DNA from: an uncultured Flavobacteriales bacterium
Lineage (GTDB): Bacteria > Bacteroidota > Bacteroidia > Flavobacteriales > CAJXXR01
DNA length: 64,000 bases
Assembly: GCA_913063375.1 (NCBI GenBank)
Contig: CAJXXR010000001.1
Coordinates: 124,001 to 188,000, forward strand
Direction of reading: 5' to 3'
Part shown: positions 1 to 9,285 of the stretch, one piece after another
Position numbering within the stretch: position 1 is the first letter of the stretch
Layout: every line of letters starts with the position of its first letter
The notes under the pieces: model-generated
Databases searched by the model: none
What the model was told of the DNA's origin: nothing
What the model saw: the letters and a program-made list of their open reading frames with translations, nothing else
Translations under genes and position numbers: made by a program

Positions 1-29
1 CAACTAGTAAAAGACAGATTGAAACAAGT

Positions 30-1193
30 ATGAAAGCTATTTATAAATGCCTAACGCTTGCCCTAATTTTAGGAACTGCAAGTCCTGCATTAGCCCAAAG
101 ACCAGATCTTACAGCTGCTGCAATGAATGTAAAAAGCAACAATTATCCAGACGCAAAGAAATATATCGATCAATCGTATGAAAAATTGATGGGTGGTGGA
201 TCTTTAAAAGCAAAAGATCTTTCTAAATTCTGGTTCAACAGAGGTTTGATCTATCAAAGACTATTTCAAAAGCAATTGGACACTAATCCAGAGACTTTGA
301 AAATTGCTTTAGCATCTTACAGAAAGGATTTGTCTTTGGCGAAATCGTATTATGAAAAGAAATCAAAACAAGGTATTTTTGATATTCTTAACATTTACAG
401 AAAGATGGGAATGAAAGCGTTTGATGAAAAGGAGTTTAGTACTGCCTCTTCTTTCTTTATGGAAGCTGCAAGTCTAAATGAGGAATTATCGAATACTATT
501 GATACAGCAACAATTCTTAATGCATATGCAGCTGCCCAAAATGGGAAAAATTGGAATGATGTAGTAACTATAGCCGATAAATTGATCAGCATAGAAGCTA
601 CCAATGACAAGTACCATATGTACAAAATTCTTGCCTGCAATCATTTGGATAATGATGAAAAACTGCTTGCTGCTATTAACGAGGCCAGAGTAAAATGTCC
701 AGATTCTCAGGATATCGTATTGGAAGAAGTAAACTTCTATATCGCTCGTAAAGAATTCGACAAGCTTTTGATCAGTTTGAATGAAGCCATCAAGATCAAT
801 CCTGAAATGGCAGTTCTTCAATTTAACTTGGGTACCATTTATAATGAAATGGGGGATGTAGATAATGCAAAAACTGCTTATCTAAAAGCCATTGAAATCA
901 AAGCTGATTATTTTGATGCTTATAACAACCTTGCTGCATTGTATCTAGATAGAACCAATGCAATAACTGCTGAAATGAATGAATTAGGATTTTCATCTAA
1001 AGAGGTTGCAAAAAGTAAAAAGTTAAAAACTAAAAGAAATGATATCTTTAGAGAGCTAATTCCATACATGGAAAAGGCTATCGAAATTGAGCCAAACAAT
1101 AGAGAAATATTGACGGTATTAAAAGAGGTATACTACAAGTTGGAAGATATGACTAACTTTAAAATTGTTAAGACTAAACTTGACAATCTATAA
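30..1193 (+). CDS. Secreted tetratricopeptide-repeat protein
   Basis: A 387-residue protein that starts with a Sec signal peptide (about residues 1-22, ending ALAQ). It is therefore expected in the periplasm or at the outer membrane. The rest is helical. Clear TPR units lie at about residues 255-325 (…LGTIYNEMGDVDNAKTAYLKA…, then …AYNNLAALY…), and a weaker one near 345-385. TPR proteins are scaffolds for protein-protein contacts and I see no catalytic motif. It stands alone, followed by a strong terminator. The partner is unknown. Confidence is high for TPR and low for any specific role. Confidence 0.85.
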   Translation: MKAIYKCLTLALILGTASPALAQRPDLTAAAMNVKSNNYPDAKKYIDQSYEKLMGGGSLKAKDLSKFWFNRGLIYQRLFQKQLDTNPETLKIALASYRKDLSLAKSYYEKKSKQGIFDILNIYRKMGMKAFDEKEFSTASSFFMEAASLNEELSNTIDTATILNAYAAAQNGKNWNDVVTIADKLISIEATNDKYHMYKILACNHLDNDEKLLAAINEARVKCPDSQDIVLEEVNFYIARKEFDKLLISLNEAIKINPEMAVLQFNLGTIYNEMGDVDNAKTAYLKAIEIKADYFDAYNNLAALYLDRTNAITAEMNELGFSSKEVAKSKKLKTKRNDIFRELIPYMEKAIEIEPNNREILTVLKEVYYKLEDMTNFKIVKTKLDNL

Positions 1194-1216
1194 TCGTTAT
1201 TTTCTTTAAGAACAAA

Positions 1217-1246
1217 GGCCACTTAGTAAAATAAGTGGCCTTTTTT
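1217..1246 (+). terminator. Rho-independent terminator
   Basis: A perfect 9-bp stem GGCCACTTA/TAAGTGGCC with a 6-nt loop, followed directly by six T. It lies 23 bp after the TPR gene stop. Confidence 0.9.
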
Positions 1247-1402
1247 GTGTTTTCTATTTCCTGTTATAACGATGGATAAATGCCATATTTAATTTACGCT
1301 GTATCAGTTAGTTAATAATAAAAAATTATACTTAACTTAGTATTTAATCATATTAAATGTTGCTATAGAATATACTTTTGGTTTAACTCAAATTGCTATA
1401 TA

Positions 1403-2353
1403 GTGAATTCAAAAAATAAAAAAAATATAATTGGAAGTTGCTTAATATCTACTCAGCAACTTGCCAGAGGGCATTGGATTTTTAAGCATTCAATTTTCAT
1501 TGTTCCTTCCTGTTCTCTTTTTTTTCTTCTATTATTTTTAACGAGTTGTTATAATGACAATATCGATAGGGTAATCGGGTCTGAGATGGTGACTACTGAA
1601 ATGAATCAGCCGACTCCATTAAAGGCGACTAAAAGTAACTACAAAGATATCTACGGACTTGCTCAGTCAGTAATTAATAATATGGGAGGCGCTCATGCAC
1701 TCCTTCAGCGAAAGGATGTTAGTTATGAATTGACCCAGCATCATATAGCAACTGGAAAAAAGGATATCTCTATAGAGAAGTATATTTTTGGGGAAAATTA
1801 CTCATCAGGGGATTACTATTTACATAATTGGAAAGTATTTCCAACTATAAAGGATCCTATACACCAATTTAGTCACGAAGGAGAGGCTCATCTTATTATA
1901 AAGGACAAACTTATAGTAAATAATATTCAGCTGGAGGAGACCTTGCAAACAAGGGTAGATAATTTATTTGAATTTTCTTTTCCTTTTCAAATAACTGATT
2001 CCAAATTTATATTGGAAAATATGGGTAAGCGAAAGGTTAACAATATTTCTTATAATCTGATTAAATTAAGTTTTAAACCAGATTATGTTCCAGAAAACCA
2101 TAGTGTATTTATCCTATACATAAACCCAAGAACCCATTTGATAGATCAGTATTTGTTCTCCAAACCTCAAGAAGGATTATTGGAACCACGGATTCTTGTA
2201 AAACTGAATTATAAAGAACTTAACAATATTATGTTCCCAGTAAAGAGGGAATTTTATCAAGCAGACTCGAAGGGTAATATCATTAGTGAATTAGTTGAAG
2301 TTCACAGTTATTCCAATCTTCAATTTGACAATGGTTTTCAATTAATCAATTGA
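1403..2353 (+). CDS. Putative lipoprotein, LolA-like fold suspected
   Basis: About 316 residues from a GTG start. A hydrophobic run ending LTSC (about residues 31-48) looks like a lipoprotein signal with lipobox Cys. The 26 residues before that run are unusual for a signal peptide, so the true start may be later at a non-ATG codon. The body begins with a YGLAQSVINNMGG segment and is mostly beta-strand with repeated aromatic positions, as in LolA-like periplasmic lipid-binding proteins of Bacteroidota. That assignment is by eye and weak. It is a single gene ended by a terminator. Confidence 0.65.
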   Translation: MNSKNKKNIIGSCLISTQQLARGHWIFKHSIFIVPSCSLFFLLLFLTSCYNDNIDRVIGSEMVTTEMNQPTPLKATKSNYKDIYGLAQSVINNMGGAHALLQRKDVSYELTQHHIATGKKDISIEKYIFGENYSSGDYYLHNWKVFPTIKDPIHQFSHEGEAHLIIKDKLIVNNIQLEETLQTRVDNLFEFSFPFQITDSKFILENMGKRKVNNISYNLIKLSFKPDYVPENHSVFILYINPRTHLIDQYLFSKPQEGLLEPRILVKLNYKELNNIMFPVKREFYQADSKGNIISELVEVHSYSNLQFDNGFQLIN

Positions 2354-2679
2354 TGTTTTCATTCAACTCTGTACTACAATCTAATTATACAGATTTTTTA
2401 GTTAGTTGGTTCTGTATTTTAGAAAGGCAGTCATTTAATATAAATGGCTGCTCTTTTTTTGCTAAAACTGTATTAAAACAATTACTAAACAATGTTTTAA
2501 TACTTAAATTTTGTATATTTAGAAAGCCACTCAATTAGGGCTCAATGGATTGATACCCTTGCCACCCATTCAATAAATGATTTGATTATAAAATTAGCAC
2601 CCATTTATTTTTATCCAAATTTATATAAGGCAATCAAATCGATTCTCATTATTCAATCACTATTAAAAGAATTATAGCT
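2354..2679 (+). terminator. Intergenic stretch with one terminator
   Basis: This gap holds an imperfect hairpin at 2427-2451 (GCAGTCATTTA against TAAATGGCTGC) followed by a run of T to 2460. It is the terminator of the preceding lipoprotein gene. The rest (2461-2679) is A+T-rich and shows no gene. A short open frame across 2350-2538 runs through the hairpin and is not credible. Confidence 0.75.
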
Positions 2680-3063
2680 ATGGAAAACGAACACACTTTT
2701 GAACACATTCACCGGGAACATCAAGAATGGAAGATTTTTCTTTTGAAGTCAGAAAAAAAGGTAAAGGATTTCTCAACTGAGATTAAATCGAAAGTAGAAA
2801 GTAAAATACCAAAAAGTAAATTCAGACAATTGGAGCATCTAGAGCATAATTTGACGAGACAACGTGTTATTATCAATGATCTTCTTCAAAAAATAAGAAA
2901 GGCAGATTCTGTTATGAGTAAAACAGGCAACAGGAATCATATAGTCACCAATGAATCATTTGCACACAACAGTAATTTGAGATCTAGAATGATCAGCTTT
3001 TACAGGTTATTTGATGATTTCTGTGTAGAGTGTACTCGACTTAAAACAGTAGCAAAGGTATAA
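2680..3063 (+). CDS. Small coiled-coil protein of unknown function
   Basis: A 127-residue soluble, charged, almost entirely helical protein without signal peptide or membrane segment. Residues about 5-75 have coiled-coil-like spacing of leucine/isoleucine with many Lys/Glu. Its N-terminus carries a run of His/Glu (HTFEHIHREHQEW) that could bind metal, but no family is recognised. It is monocistronic and followed by a hairpin terminator. Confidence 0.6.
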   Translation: MENEHTFEHIHREHQEWKIFLLKSEKKVKDFSTEIKSKVESKIPKSKFRQLEHLEHNLTRQRVIINDLLQKIRKADSVMSKTGNRNHIVTNESFAHNSNLRSRMISFYRLFDDFCVECTRLKTVAKV

Positions 3064-3175
3064 GGGATATAAATTAACAGCAATGCACTACACTAGTCGT
3101 TATATAAATTACAATGTTATAAATGTTGGCTTGATAATTGCTATAACTCTAAGTGTTATTGGTTCTGTATTTAGA

Positions 3176-3217
3176 AACAGTCGTCTATGTAGTTAATAGG
3201 CGGCTGTTTTTTTTGTA
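3176..3217 (+). terminator. Rho-independent terminator
   Basis: Near-perfect stem ACAGTCGTCTAT/ATAGGCGGCTGT with G-T pairs, then eight T. The sequence before it (TTGGTTCTGTATTTAGAAA) nearly copies that before the terminator at 2427. Confidence 0.85.
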
Positions 3218-3252
3218 TTCTCTATTTAATAATAATTTTAGTTTGACATCAA

Positions 3253-3966
3253 ATGAAAACTGTATTACATAGATCGGCATCAAGAGGATATGCCAACCAT
3301 GGCTGGTTAGAATCCCATCATTCCTTCAGCTTTGCAGAATATAGAGACCCAGAAAGAATGCATTTTGGTGCTTTAAGAGTACTCAATGATGATGTTATTC
3401 AGGGAGGAAAGGGTTTTGATATGCATCCCCATGACAATATGGAAATTGTTTCTATCGCATTAAAGGGGGCATTAAAACACAATGACAGTATGGGTAATAA
3501 CCATATTATAAAAGAAAATGATATTCAGGTAATGTCTGCAGGCACTGGCCTTATGCATTCTGAATTCAACCATCACGAACAAGATAAAACCCAATTTTTA
3601 CAGATATGGGTATTCCCAAATAAAAAGGGAATAGCACCAAGATATGATCAAATTGCTCTGAATCCATCCGACAGGAGGAATAAATTGGAACAAATTGTTT
3701 CACCAAACCCTGGTGATGGCGGTGTCTGGATCCAGCAAGATGCCTGGTTTCACAGAACGGATATGGATGAAAACTCCGAACTGACCTATCAATTTCAGAA
3801 GGCAGAGAATGGCTTATATGTATTCGTATTAGAAGGGGATGTGACTATTATGAATCAGCCGCTAAATAAGAGGGATGGATTTGGCATCTGGGAAACCAAC
3901 AACTGCACAATACATGCCAATACGAATGCCGAATTACTACTAATGGAAGTACCCATGGAACTATAA
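3253..3966 (+). CDS. Pirin family protein
   Basis: A 237-residue bicupin of usual pirin/YhhW length. The metal ligands of the family are present: His58 and His60 in MHPHDNME, and His102 and Glu104 in LMHSEF. The N-terminal SHHSFSFAEYRDPE stretch is typical. Bacterial pirins of this type bind Fe/Ni and some have quercetin 2,3-dioxygenase activity. The physiological substrate is usually unknown and cannot be told here. The ATG follows a short leader; the next gene converges from the other strand and a shared terminator separates them. Confidence 0.93.
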   Translation: MKTVLHRSASRGYANHGWLESHHSFSFAEYRDPERMHFGALRVLNDDVIQGGKGFDMHPHDNMEIVSIALKGALKHNDSMGNNHIIKENDIQVMSAGTGLMHSEFNHHEQDKTQFLQIWVFPNKKGIAPRYDQIALNPSDRRNKLEQIVSPNPGDGGVWIQQDAWFHRTDMDENSELTYQFQKAENGLYVFVLEGDVTIMNQPLNKRDGFGIWETNNCTIHANTNAELLLMEVPMEL

Positions 3967-3980
3967 ACCTCTCTTAAATA

Positions 3981-4016
3981 AAAAAAGCCTTACAGAATTT
4001 GTAAGGCTTTTTTTTT
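3981..4016. terminator. Bidirectional terminator
   Basis: Stem AAAAAAGCCTTAC/GTAAGGCTTTTTT with a 7-nt loop. A-run on one side and T-run on the other let it serve both the pirin gene (+) and the converging DoxX gene (-). Confidence 0.9.
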
Positions 4017-4028
4017 GTTCTCTATTTA

Positions 4029-4400
4029 TTATCCTAGCATTGATTTATATTTATCCTTATAGTTATATAACATCGCTATATTTAATACTAAAAGGGCTAT
4101 ACCCATTGGCATTCCTTTAGGATCAAAAGCCAAATGGTACAAAATAGCATTCACTGAAACTGACATTAGTATCACCATCATCAAGGCAGCATATTTGTTC
4201 AAAATAAGCGTAACTCCAGCTAATGCCTCAACAACTCCAACCAATGACATCGTATTTGAAGCTGTTAATTCTTTCCAATAACCCCATGATGCTTCGGGTG
4301 ATGCAGGTGGATCGATAAAATGAAATAATTTATTCAATCCAAAGAATAAAAGTGCCAGGGCGAATACAAAGCGTAATCCCATCAAAATTTTTGAACTCAT
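4029..4400 (-). CDS. DoxX-like integral membrane protein
   Basis: Starting at the ATG at 4400 (MSSKILMGLRF) this is a 123-residue protein with four hydrophobic segments in the DoxX arrangement: the first about residues 4-22, then three more between 45 and 118. A further in-frame ATG at 4457 would add 19 polar residues before the first helix. I prefer the later start because the first helix then begins near the N-terminus. DoxX-type proteins are small quinone- or redox-associated membrane proteins with poorly defined roles. Monocistronic. Confidence 0.8.
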   Translation of the reverse strand: MSSKILMGLRFVFALALLFFGLNKLFHFIDPPASPEASWGYWKELTASNTMSLVGVVEALAGVTLILNKYAALMMVILMSVSVNAILYHLAFDPKGMPMGIALLVLNIAMLYNYKDKYKSMLG

Positions 4401-4649
4401 AAGAATATCATTTTGGTTTCCTCTAATATAGTAAAAAATTAACTTAATTGAAACCACAAGAAATTCACTAGCCTCTTATTCATAAAAGGTTAGGAGATAA
4501 ATACGTAAAATCACTATAACTTTTAGTAAAACTAAAGATGATAATTTTAAACTGAAACTATATCAATTATTCTCTCTTCTTTTGCGCTATCACAAGGATT
4601 GACTAAGTTTACATATATAAATCTGTATGCCTAAAATACTATTCATAAC

Positions 4650-5375
4650 ATGATAAAAAGTGTTTTTAATTGGAGTGGGGGAAAAGACAGTTCTTTAGCC
4701 CTTCACTATATATTGCAAGACAAGAAGTATGATATTCATACATTGCTTACTACAGTAAGTGAAAAGTACGACCGTATTTCTATGCACGGCGTTCGAAGTC
4801 AATTATTGAAAACCCAAGCGGAAGCGATAGGATTGCCATTGACAGCGATAAAATTGCCAGAAATGCCATCTATGTCGAGTTACGATGAGCAAATGAAGCT
4901 TGTAATGAATGATTTCAAGGATAAGGGCATAACTACCAGCATATTTGGAGATATCTTCCTGGAAGACCTTAAAAGCTACCGAGAAAAGCAATTGGCTAAA
5001 GTTAGTATGGATGCTCATTTCCCACTTTGGAAGCGAGATACCACCGAATTGATCCATGAATTTATAGATCTTGGTTTTAAGACCATCTTAGTTTGTACCA
5101 ATGCCTCACTTTTACCCAAAGAATTTGCTGGCCGTATCATAGATAAGGACTTCTTAAAAGATCTTCCCAAAAATATAGACCCTTGCGGGGAGAATGGTGA
5201 ATTCCACACTTTTGTCTTCGATGGCCCAATTTTTAGCAAACCCGTTGAATTTGAACTGGGAGAGCTTGTATTCAAGGAATACAGAGCACCAAAAGACCCA
5301 GATGATAATTGCTTCAAGAAGGAAGATGCTCCAAAATTATCCGGATTCCATTTTCAAGATCTGATACCGAAATAA
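4650..5375 (+). CDS. Dph6-like ATP pyrophosphatase (diphthine-ammonia ligase family)
   Basis: 241 residues. The PP-loop SGGKDS is at residues 9-14. The family signature CGENGEFHTFVFDGPIF lies near the C-terminus, with a GDIFLEDLKSYRE segment between. Eukaryotic and archaeal Dph6 amidates diphthine on EF-2. Bacteria do not make diphthamide, so the bacterial enzyme must ligate ammonia or another amine to a different acceptor. Family call is firm and substrate is open. It is a single gene with a terminator shared with the converging gene. Confidence 0.9.
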   Translation: MIKSVFNWSGGKDSSLALHYILQDKKYDIHTLLTTVSEKYDRISMHGVRSQLLKTQAEAIGLPLTAIKLPEMPSMSSYDEQMKLVMNDFKDKGITTSIFGDIFLEDLKSYREKQLAKVSMDAHFPLWKRDTTELIHEFIDLGFKTILVCTNASLLPKEFAGRIIDKDFLKDLPKNIDPCGENGEFHTFVFDGPIFSKPVEFELGELVFKEYRAPKDPDDNCFKKEDAPKLSGFHFQDLIPK

Positions 5376-5378
5376 AAA

Positions 5379-5406
5379 AAGGACCATTGTAAAATGGTCC
5401 TTTTTT
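5379..5406. terminator. Bidirectional terminator
   Basis: Stem GGACCATT/AATGGTCC flanked by A7 and T6. It lies between two converging genes and can stop both. Confidence 0.88.
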
Positions 5407-5408
5407 AT

Positions 5409-6929
5409 TTATCTGATAAATTTGAAATGATAGGCAGTCTTGCCATCATAGGCGACTAGAATATAAGCGCCCTTTTCATACTGGGAAATGTCTATTCCAG
5501 TTTCGCTCTCCGAAGCTTTATAATAGTTGAGGAGTTTCCCAGAAATATCATAAATACGGAAGTCTTGGAATGCTATATCCGTTGGAGGAAAAATAGTCGT
5601 ATTCTGAATATAAAAAACTAATTCCGCAGTACTGTTTTCAACTATGTCCAAGAAGGCATCAGAAAATGGGATTCCCCAGGTCGTATCCGAAGTGGAAACA
5701 TATACCGGTTTTGAATAAGCTTCTCCCCATACTGTTTTATTATCCCAAAATTTATTTGCTAACCCAAAAGGATAATAATCCATTTCTTGCCCTCCATCAG
5801 CAACTGAAAATAATTCTATTGAATCTACTCCTGTCATGTAAAGAAAAACATATTCCTCAAAATATATCAAAGTCTCTGAAGCATCTCTATAGAAAAATCC
5901 TTTACTATTATAATCGTTGGTTGAACCGAATCCATTGGGAATTTTAACATTTAAATCTTCATAAGCATCCAAATATATCGTATCAATAATTTCTTCATAT
6001 ATGGAGTAGACAAAGCCTGAATCGGCTATCATTGTATAGTAACTAAAAACACTCTTATCATATCTTGTCCAAACATCATAATTCGTATAATAAACATTTG
6101 CAGAACTATCAAACTCTTGATCTGTACACACTATTTTTCTAGAATACCTATTAAAGGTTCTCCCAACATCTCCACTCCCAAATGTACGAGTATGAATTTC
6201 ATCTCCAGGTTCCAATTCAAAGACCTTATGAAAATGGTCGGTTTCAATATCTAGGATATCTTTGACTTTCCCTTTTAAAGAGTACTGCTTAGTATAAGGA
6301 AAGTAAGCAAAGTCTGGACATTTCAAAATCCCGTTATTCTTCGATATTTGAAATAATTGATTATTCACATTGAAATGAAGTGTGTCCAACTCGTAACCAA
6401 CATCAAAATTTATTTCAGAAAAATTGCTATCAAGTATCTGAAAACTATATTGCTTAATAGTATCCAACGTTGTCTCAATTAAACTATCATACTGAACCTC
6501 TAAGTAAAATTGATCCCCAAAATGCCTTATTGGATCGACAAAGAGGATGGTATCTTTTTCCAATACAGCATTATCCAAGTCGATCTTTATACATTCAGAA
6601 TATACATTCGGGTCACCTGTAAAAAAACCATTACAAAAATAGAGTACATTTTGAGGGCTATACGAATAACCCGTCCAATGACTAGGCCTCATATAATAAT
6701 TCATTCCCCAGGAATAATTAAAACCTAAAGCAACTTTGGATAGGTTGGGATAATTATTAATCAATTGAAGTTTATTTGGAATATTTGGACTCTTTACCAC
6801 TGGCATCAAATCGCTATTCGGAATAGATGATTCAAAGAAAACAGAATCATAAGGAAATGGAGCATAGTCCTGTGCGAAAAGAGAAAAGGGGAATATACAC
6901 CCAAGAATTAATCTATAAAAATTTTTCAT
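5409..6929 (-). CDS. T9SS-secreted protein, paralogue 1
   Basis: 506 residues with a signal peptide (MKNFYRLILGCIFPFSLFAQ) and a C-terminal type A T9SS sorting domain. That domain contains DFRIYDISGKLLNYYKAS and DISQYEKGAYILVAYDGK and ends HFKFIR, so export to the cell surface is expected. The central 400 residues are beta-rich with many Asp/Tyr/Phe and no recognised catalytic motif. It is clearly homologous over its whole length to the next gene (7027-8553), and the N-termini share APFPYDSVFFESSIPNSDLM almost exactly. Each copy has its own terminator. Function unknown. Confidence 0.85.
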   Translation of the reverse strand: MKNFYRLILGCIFPFSLFAQDYAPFPYDSVFFESSIPNSDLMPVVKSPNIPNKLQLINNYPNLSKVALGFNYSWGMNYYMRPSHWTGYSYSPQNVLYFCNGFFTGDPNVYSECIKIDLDNAVLEKDTILFVDPIRHFGDQFYLEVQYDSLIETTLDTIKQYSFQILDSNFSEINFDVGYELDTLHFNVNNQLFQISKNNGILKCPDFAYFPYTKQYSLKGKVKDILDIETDHFHKVFELEPGDEIHTRTFGSGDVGRTFNRYSRKIVCTDQEFDSSANVYYTNYDVWTRYDKSVFSYYTMIADSGFVYSIYEEIIDTIYLDAYEDLNVKIPNGFGSTNDYNSKGFFYRDASETLIYFEEYVFLYMTGVDSIELFSVADGGQEMDYYPFGLANKFWDNKTVWGEAYSKPVYVSTSDTTWGIPFSDAFLDIVENSTAELVFYIQNTTIFPPTDIAFQDFRIYDISGKLLNYYKASESETGIDISQYEKGAYILVAYDGKTAYHFKFIR

Positions 6930-6992
6930 AGGTCACTGTATTACATCTATTTAAAGCTATAAAATTTATGAAATATTATTGAGATAGAAAAT

Positions 6993-7024
6993 AAAAAAGG
7001 TCCATTATTAAATGGACCTTTTTT
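6993..7024. terminator. Terminator of the second T9SS paralogue
   Basis: Stem AAGGTCCATT/AATGGACCTT with a 4-nt loop, A-rich on one side and T-rich on the other. Read on the minus strand it follows the 7027-8553 gene. It resembles the hairpin after the first paralogue, so the terminator was probably duplicated with the gene. Confidence 0.85.
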
Positions 7025-7026
7025 AT

Positions 7027-8553
7027 TTATCTGATAAATTTGAAATGATACCCTCTCTTGCCATCATAGGCGACTAGAATATAAGCGCCATTTTCATACT
7101 GGGAAATGTCTATTCCAGTTTCAGTCTCCGAAGCTTTATAATAGTTCAGTAGTTTTCCTGACATATCGTAAATGCGGAAGTCTTGGAATGCTATATCTGT
7201 AGGAGGAATAATTGTCGTATTATGAATATAAAAAGCTAATTCCGCAGTACTGTTTTCAACTATATCCAAAAAGGCATCTGAATAAGGATTTCCCCAAGTG
7301 GTATCCGTTGTAGAAACATAAACCGGTTTCAAATAGTTTGCACCCCAGACGGTCGTATTGTCCCAAAACTGATGCGCATACCCTTCTGGATAATACCTTA
7401 AATGCTGGCCTCCATCAGAAACTATATCGATTTGAATTGTATCTTCTGATAATGGATATAAAAACTCGTACACTTCATGAAATACAAAAGAAGCGGATGA
7501 ATCTCTGTAAAAATAACCTTCACTTGAATAATCATTCGTAGCTCCAAAACCATTGGGTACCTCAATATTTAAATCGTTGTAATCATTGAGATAAATAGTG
7601 TCTATCACGTGTTGAAAAGTAGCATAGATCATTCCTGAATCTGTTGAATTGGTTTGCCAATTATATAATCCAACATCCCTACGTTTCCAAACATCATAAC
7701 TGGTGATATAAGCTTGTTCAACTTGATCATAGATTTGATTTGAACAAACTTTTTTAGTAACATTTCTATAAAACTCATTTCCCCCATAGTCAGTTGAAAG
7801 TTTCTTAAAATGGAATTCATCTCCAATATCAAGTTTAAAAATCTTTTCGAAATGAGTAGTGCTTAGATCCATTATATCCTGAACCTTTCCTTTAAGTTCA
7901 TACTGTTTGCAATAAGGGAAATATGCGAAGTCTGGGCATTTTAATATCCCATTATGTTTTGATATTTGAACAACCTGGGTATTCACATTGTATAGAACGG
8001 AATCCAATTCATAACCCATATTCATATCTAAGTCATTATAGTCACTGTCCATTATTTGGAAACTGTATTGCTTTATGGTATCGGTGGCAGTTTCAATTAA
8101 ACTATCATATTTAACCTCAACATAAAAAGTTTCTCCAGGATTCCCCAATTGATTCAAAAAGAAAAAAGTATCCTTTTCCAATAAACTATGGTCCAGATCA
8201 AGTTTGATAGTCTCTGAAAAGCCTTGATCATTTAACCCGAAAATACCCGTATTAAAACTCAGTTCATTCTGACTACTAGCTGTATATCCCATCCAATTGG
8301 AAGGACGCATAAATACGGTATTAGTTTCCATATCAGGCCATAAAAAACCTAGTGCAACGATAGACAAATTTGGGAAATTATTAACCTTCTGTATCTCGTC
8401 GGGATTTAAGGGATCCTTCACCACTGGCATCAAATCAGAATTTGGAATTGACGATTCAAAGAATACAGAATCATTTGGAAAAGGTGCATAGTCTTGTGCG
8501 AAAATGGAAAAAGGGAGTATGGATGCAAAGATCAATCTGTACAATTTATTCAT
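7027..8553 (-). CDS. T9SS-secreted protein, paralogue 2
   Basis: 508 residues: signal peptide (MNKLYRLIFASILPFSIFAQ), beta-rich middle and a type A T9SS sorting domain ending GYHFKFIR. It aligns along its full length with the protein at 5409-6929. The best-conserved parts are the N-terminal 40 residues and the last 100, and the middle has diverged. No enzyme motif is seen; a surface adhesin-like or structural role is only a guess. The pair is a tandem duplication. Confidence 0.85.
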   Translation of the reverse strand: MNKLYRLIFASILPFSIFAQDYAPFPNDSVFFESSIPNSDLMPVVKDPLNPDEIQKVNNFPNLSIVALGFLWPDMETNTVFMRPSNWMGYTASSQNELSFNTGIFGLNDQGFSETIKLDLDHSLLEKDTFFFLNQLGNPGETFYVEVKYDSLIETATDTIKQYSFQIMDSDYNDLDMNMGYELDSVLYNVNTQVVQISKHNGILKCPDFAYFPYCKQYELKGKVQDIMDLSTTHFEKIFKLDIGDEFHFKKLSTDYGGNEFYRNVTKKVCSNQIYDQVEQAYITSYDVWKRRDVGLYNWQTNSTDSGMIYATFQHVIDTIYLNDYNDLNIEVPNGFGATNDYSSEGYFYRDSSASFVFHEVYEFLYPLSEDTIQIDIVSDGGQHLRYYPEGYAHQFWDNTTVWGANYLKPVYVSTTDTTWGNPYSDAFLDIVENSTAELAFYIHNTTIIPPTDIAFQDFRIYDMSGKLLNYYKASETETGIDISQYENGAYILVAYDGKRGYHFKFIR

Positions 8554-8629
8554 AAAAAGCTGTATTATATTTAATTAATGCTTTGAAAATTACGAAATTA
8601 TATGGATATATAAATGAAAAAAGTGAGGG

Positions 8630-9205
8630 AATTGGTGCAATCAATTTCTGTTTATCTATGTGCGTAGAGGGATTGTTTGTTCTTTTGCCTTGATGCAAAA
8701 TGAACCAATCCCGGACGTCCGGGACATGACTTATTATAAATCGATAAGAAAATACTACGCATACTTCCAGGCTGCTAAAAATAACTCGCTCTGCTCTCCC
8801 GAAGCTTCGGGATTAGACAAAAAACCTTACAGCATTCTGGATTTTCAATCTATTTCTAATAGGTCGACTTAGTTTTAAAGGTTTGAATTTCTGAATAGTC
8901 AAAATTGAGATCGAATGAATGTAGGAGCGAAATGGCGTTTCTTTGACTGAAAGGAAAAGGAAAGTAGCCTGTAGCGACGAAATGAATGCTCCGAAGGACG
9001 ATCCTTATTTTGATCCCGGACGTCCGGGATTGCTTACTTTTTTATCGAATGAAAAAAGGAAGAGCCAAGCGGCTTGAGCGAAATAAAGAGGCATTGAAAT
9101 TAGTAATCCAATTTCCTTATCCACATCAGTGGAGAGGCTTGTTTGTTCTTTTGCCTAGATGCAAAATGAAACAATCCCGAATTACCGGGACTAGACTTCT
9201 TTTAA
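8630..9205. repeat. Composite dispersed repeat, copy A
   Basis: A 730-bp gap without a credible gene. It holds one composite repeat whose parts recur at 20.8, 22.5 and 29 kb. Perfect 16-bp palindromes TCCCGGACGTCCGGGA lie at 8709-8724 and 9014-9029. A variant palindrome TCCCGAAGCTTCGGGA is at 8797-8812. A decayed one is near 9176. Between them is a conserved stretch (8911-9097) with AAATGGCGTTTCTTTGACTG, GTAGCCTGTAGCGACG, TTTTTTATCGAATGAAAAAA and GCGAAATAAAGAGGCATT. Short open frames here translate repeat sequence and are not counted as genes. Confidence 0.85.
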
Positions 9206-9227
9206 ATGATTAGCAATAAAAAAAGGT

Positions 9228-9285
9228 AAAAAAGTTGGAACAACCAACCCTTTCACCTTTTACCTTTAAACTTAGCGCAAAGCGC
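9228..9285. repeat. Short GCGCAAAGCGC repeat, copy 1
   Basis: The string TTAAACTTAGCGCAAAGCGC directly abuts the stop codon of the amidohydrolase gene. Related strings occur at 22911-22976, 28003-28110 and 28774-28872. No terminator with a T-run is visible for the minus-strand gene, so this may be its 3' element. Confidence 0.6.

Noticed and set aside
2350..2538. 62-codon open frame after the 1403 lipoprotein gene
   Set aside because: It crosses the terminator hairpin and T-run of that gene and has no protein-like composition.
8660..9213. Short open frames of 70-78 codons in the composite repeats (also near 29168-29404)
   Set aside because: They translate repeat sequence and run through palindromes, and they have no convincing ribosome binding sites.
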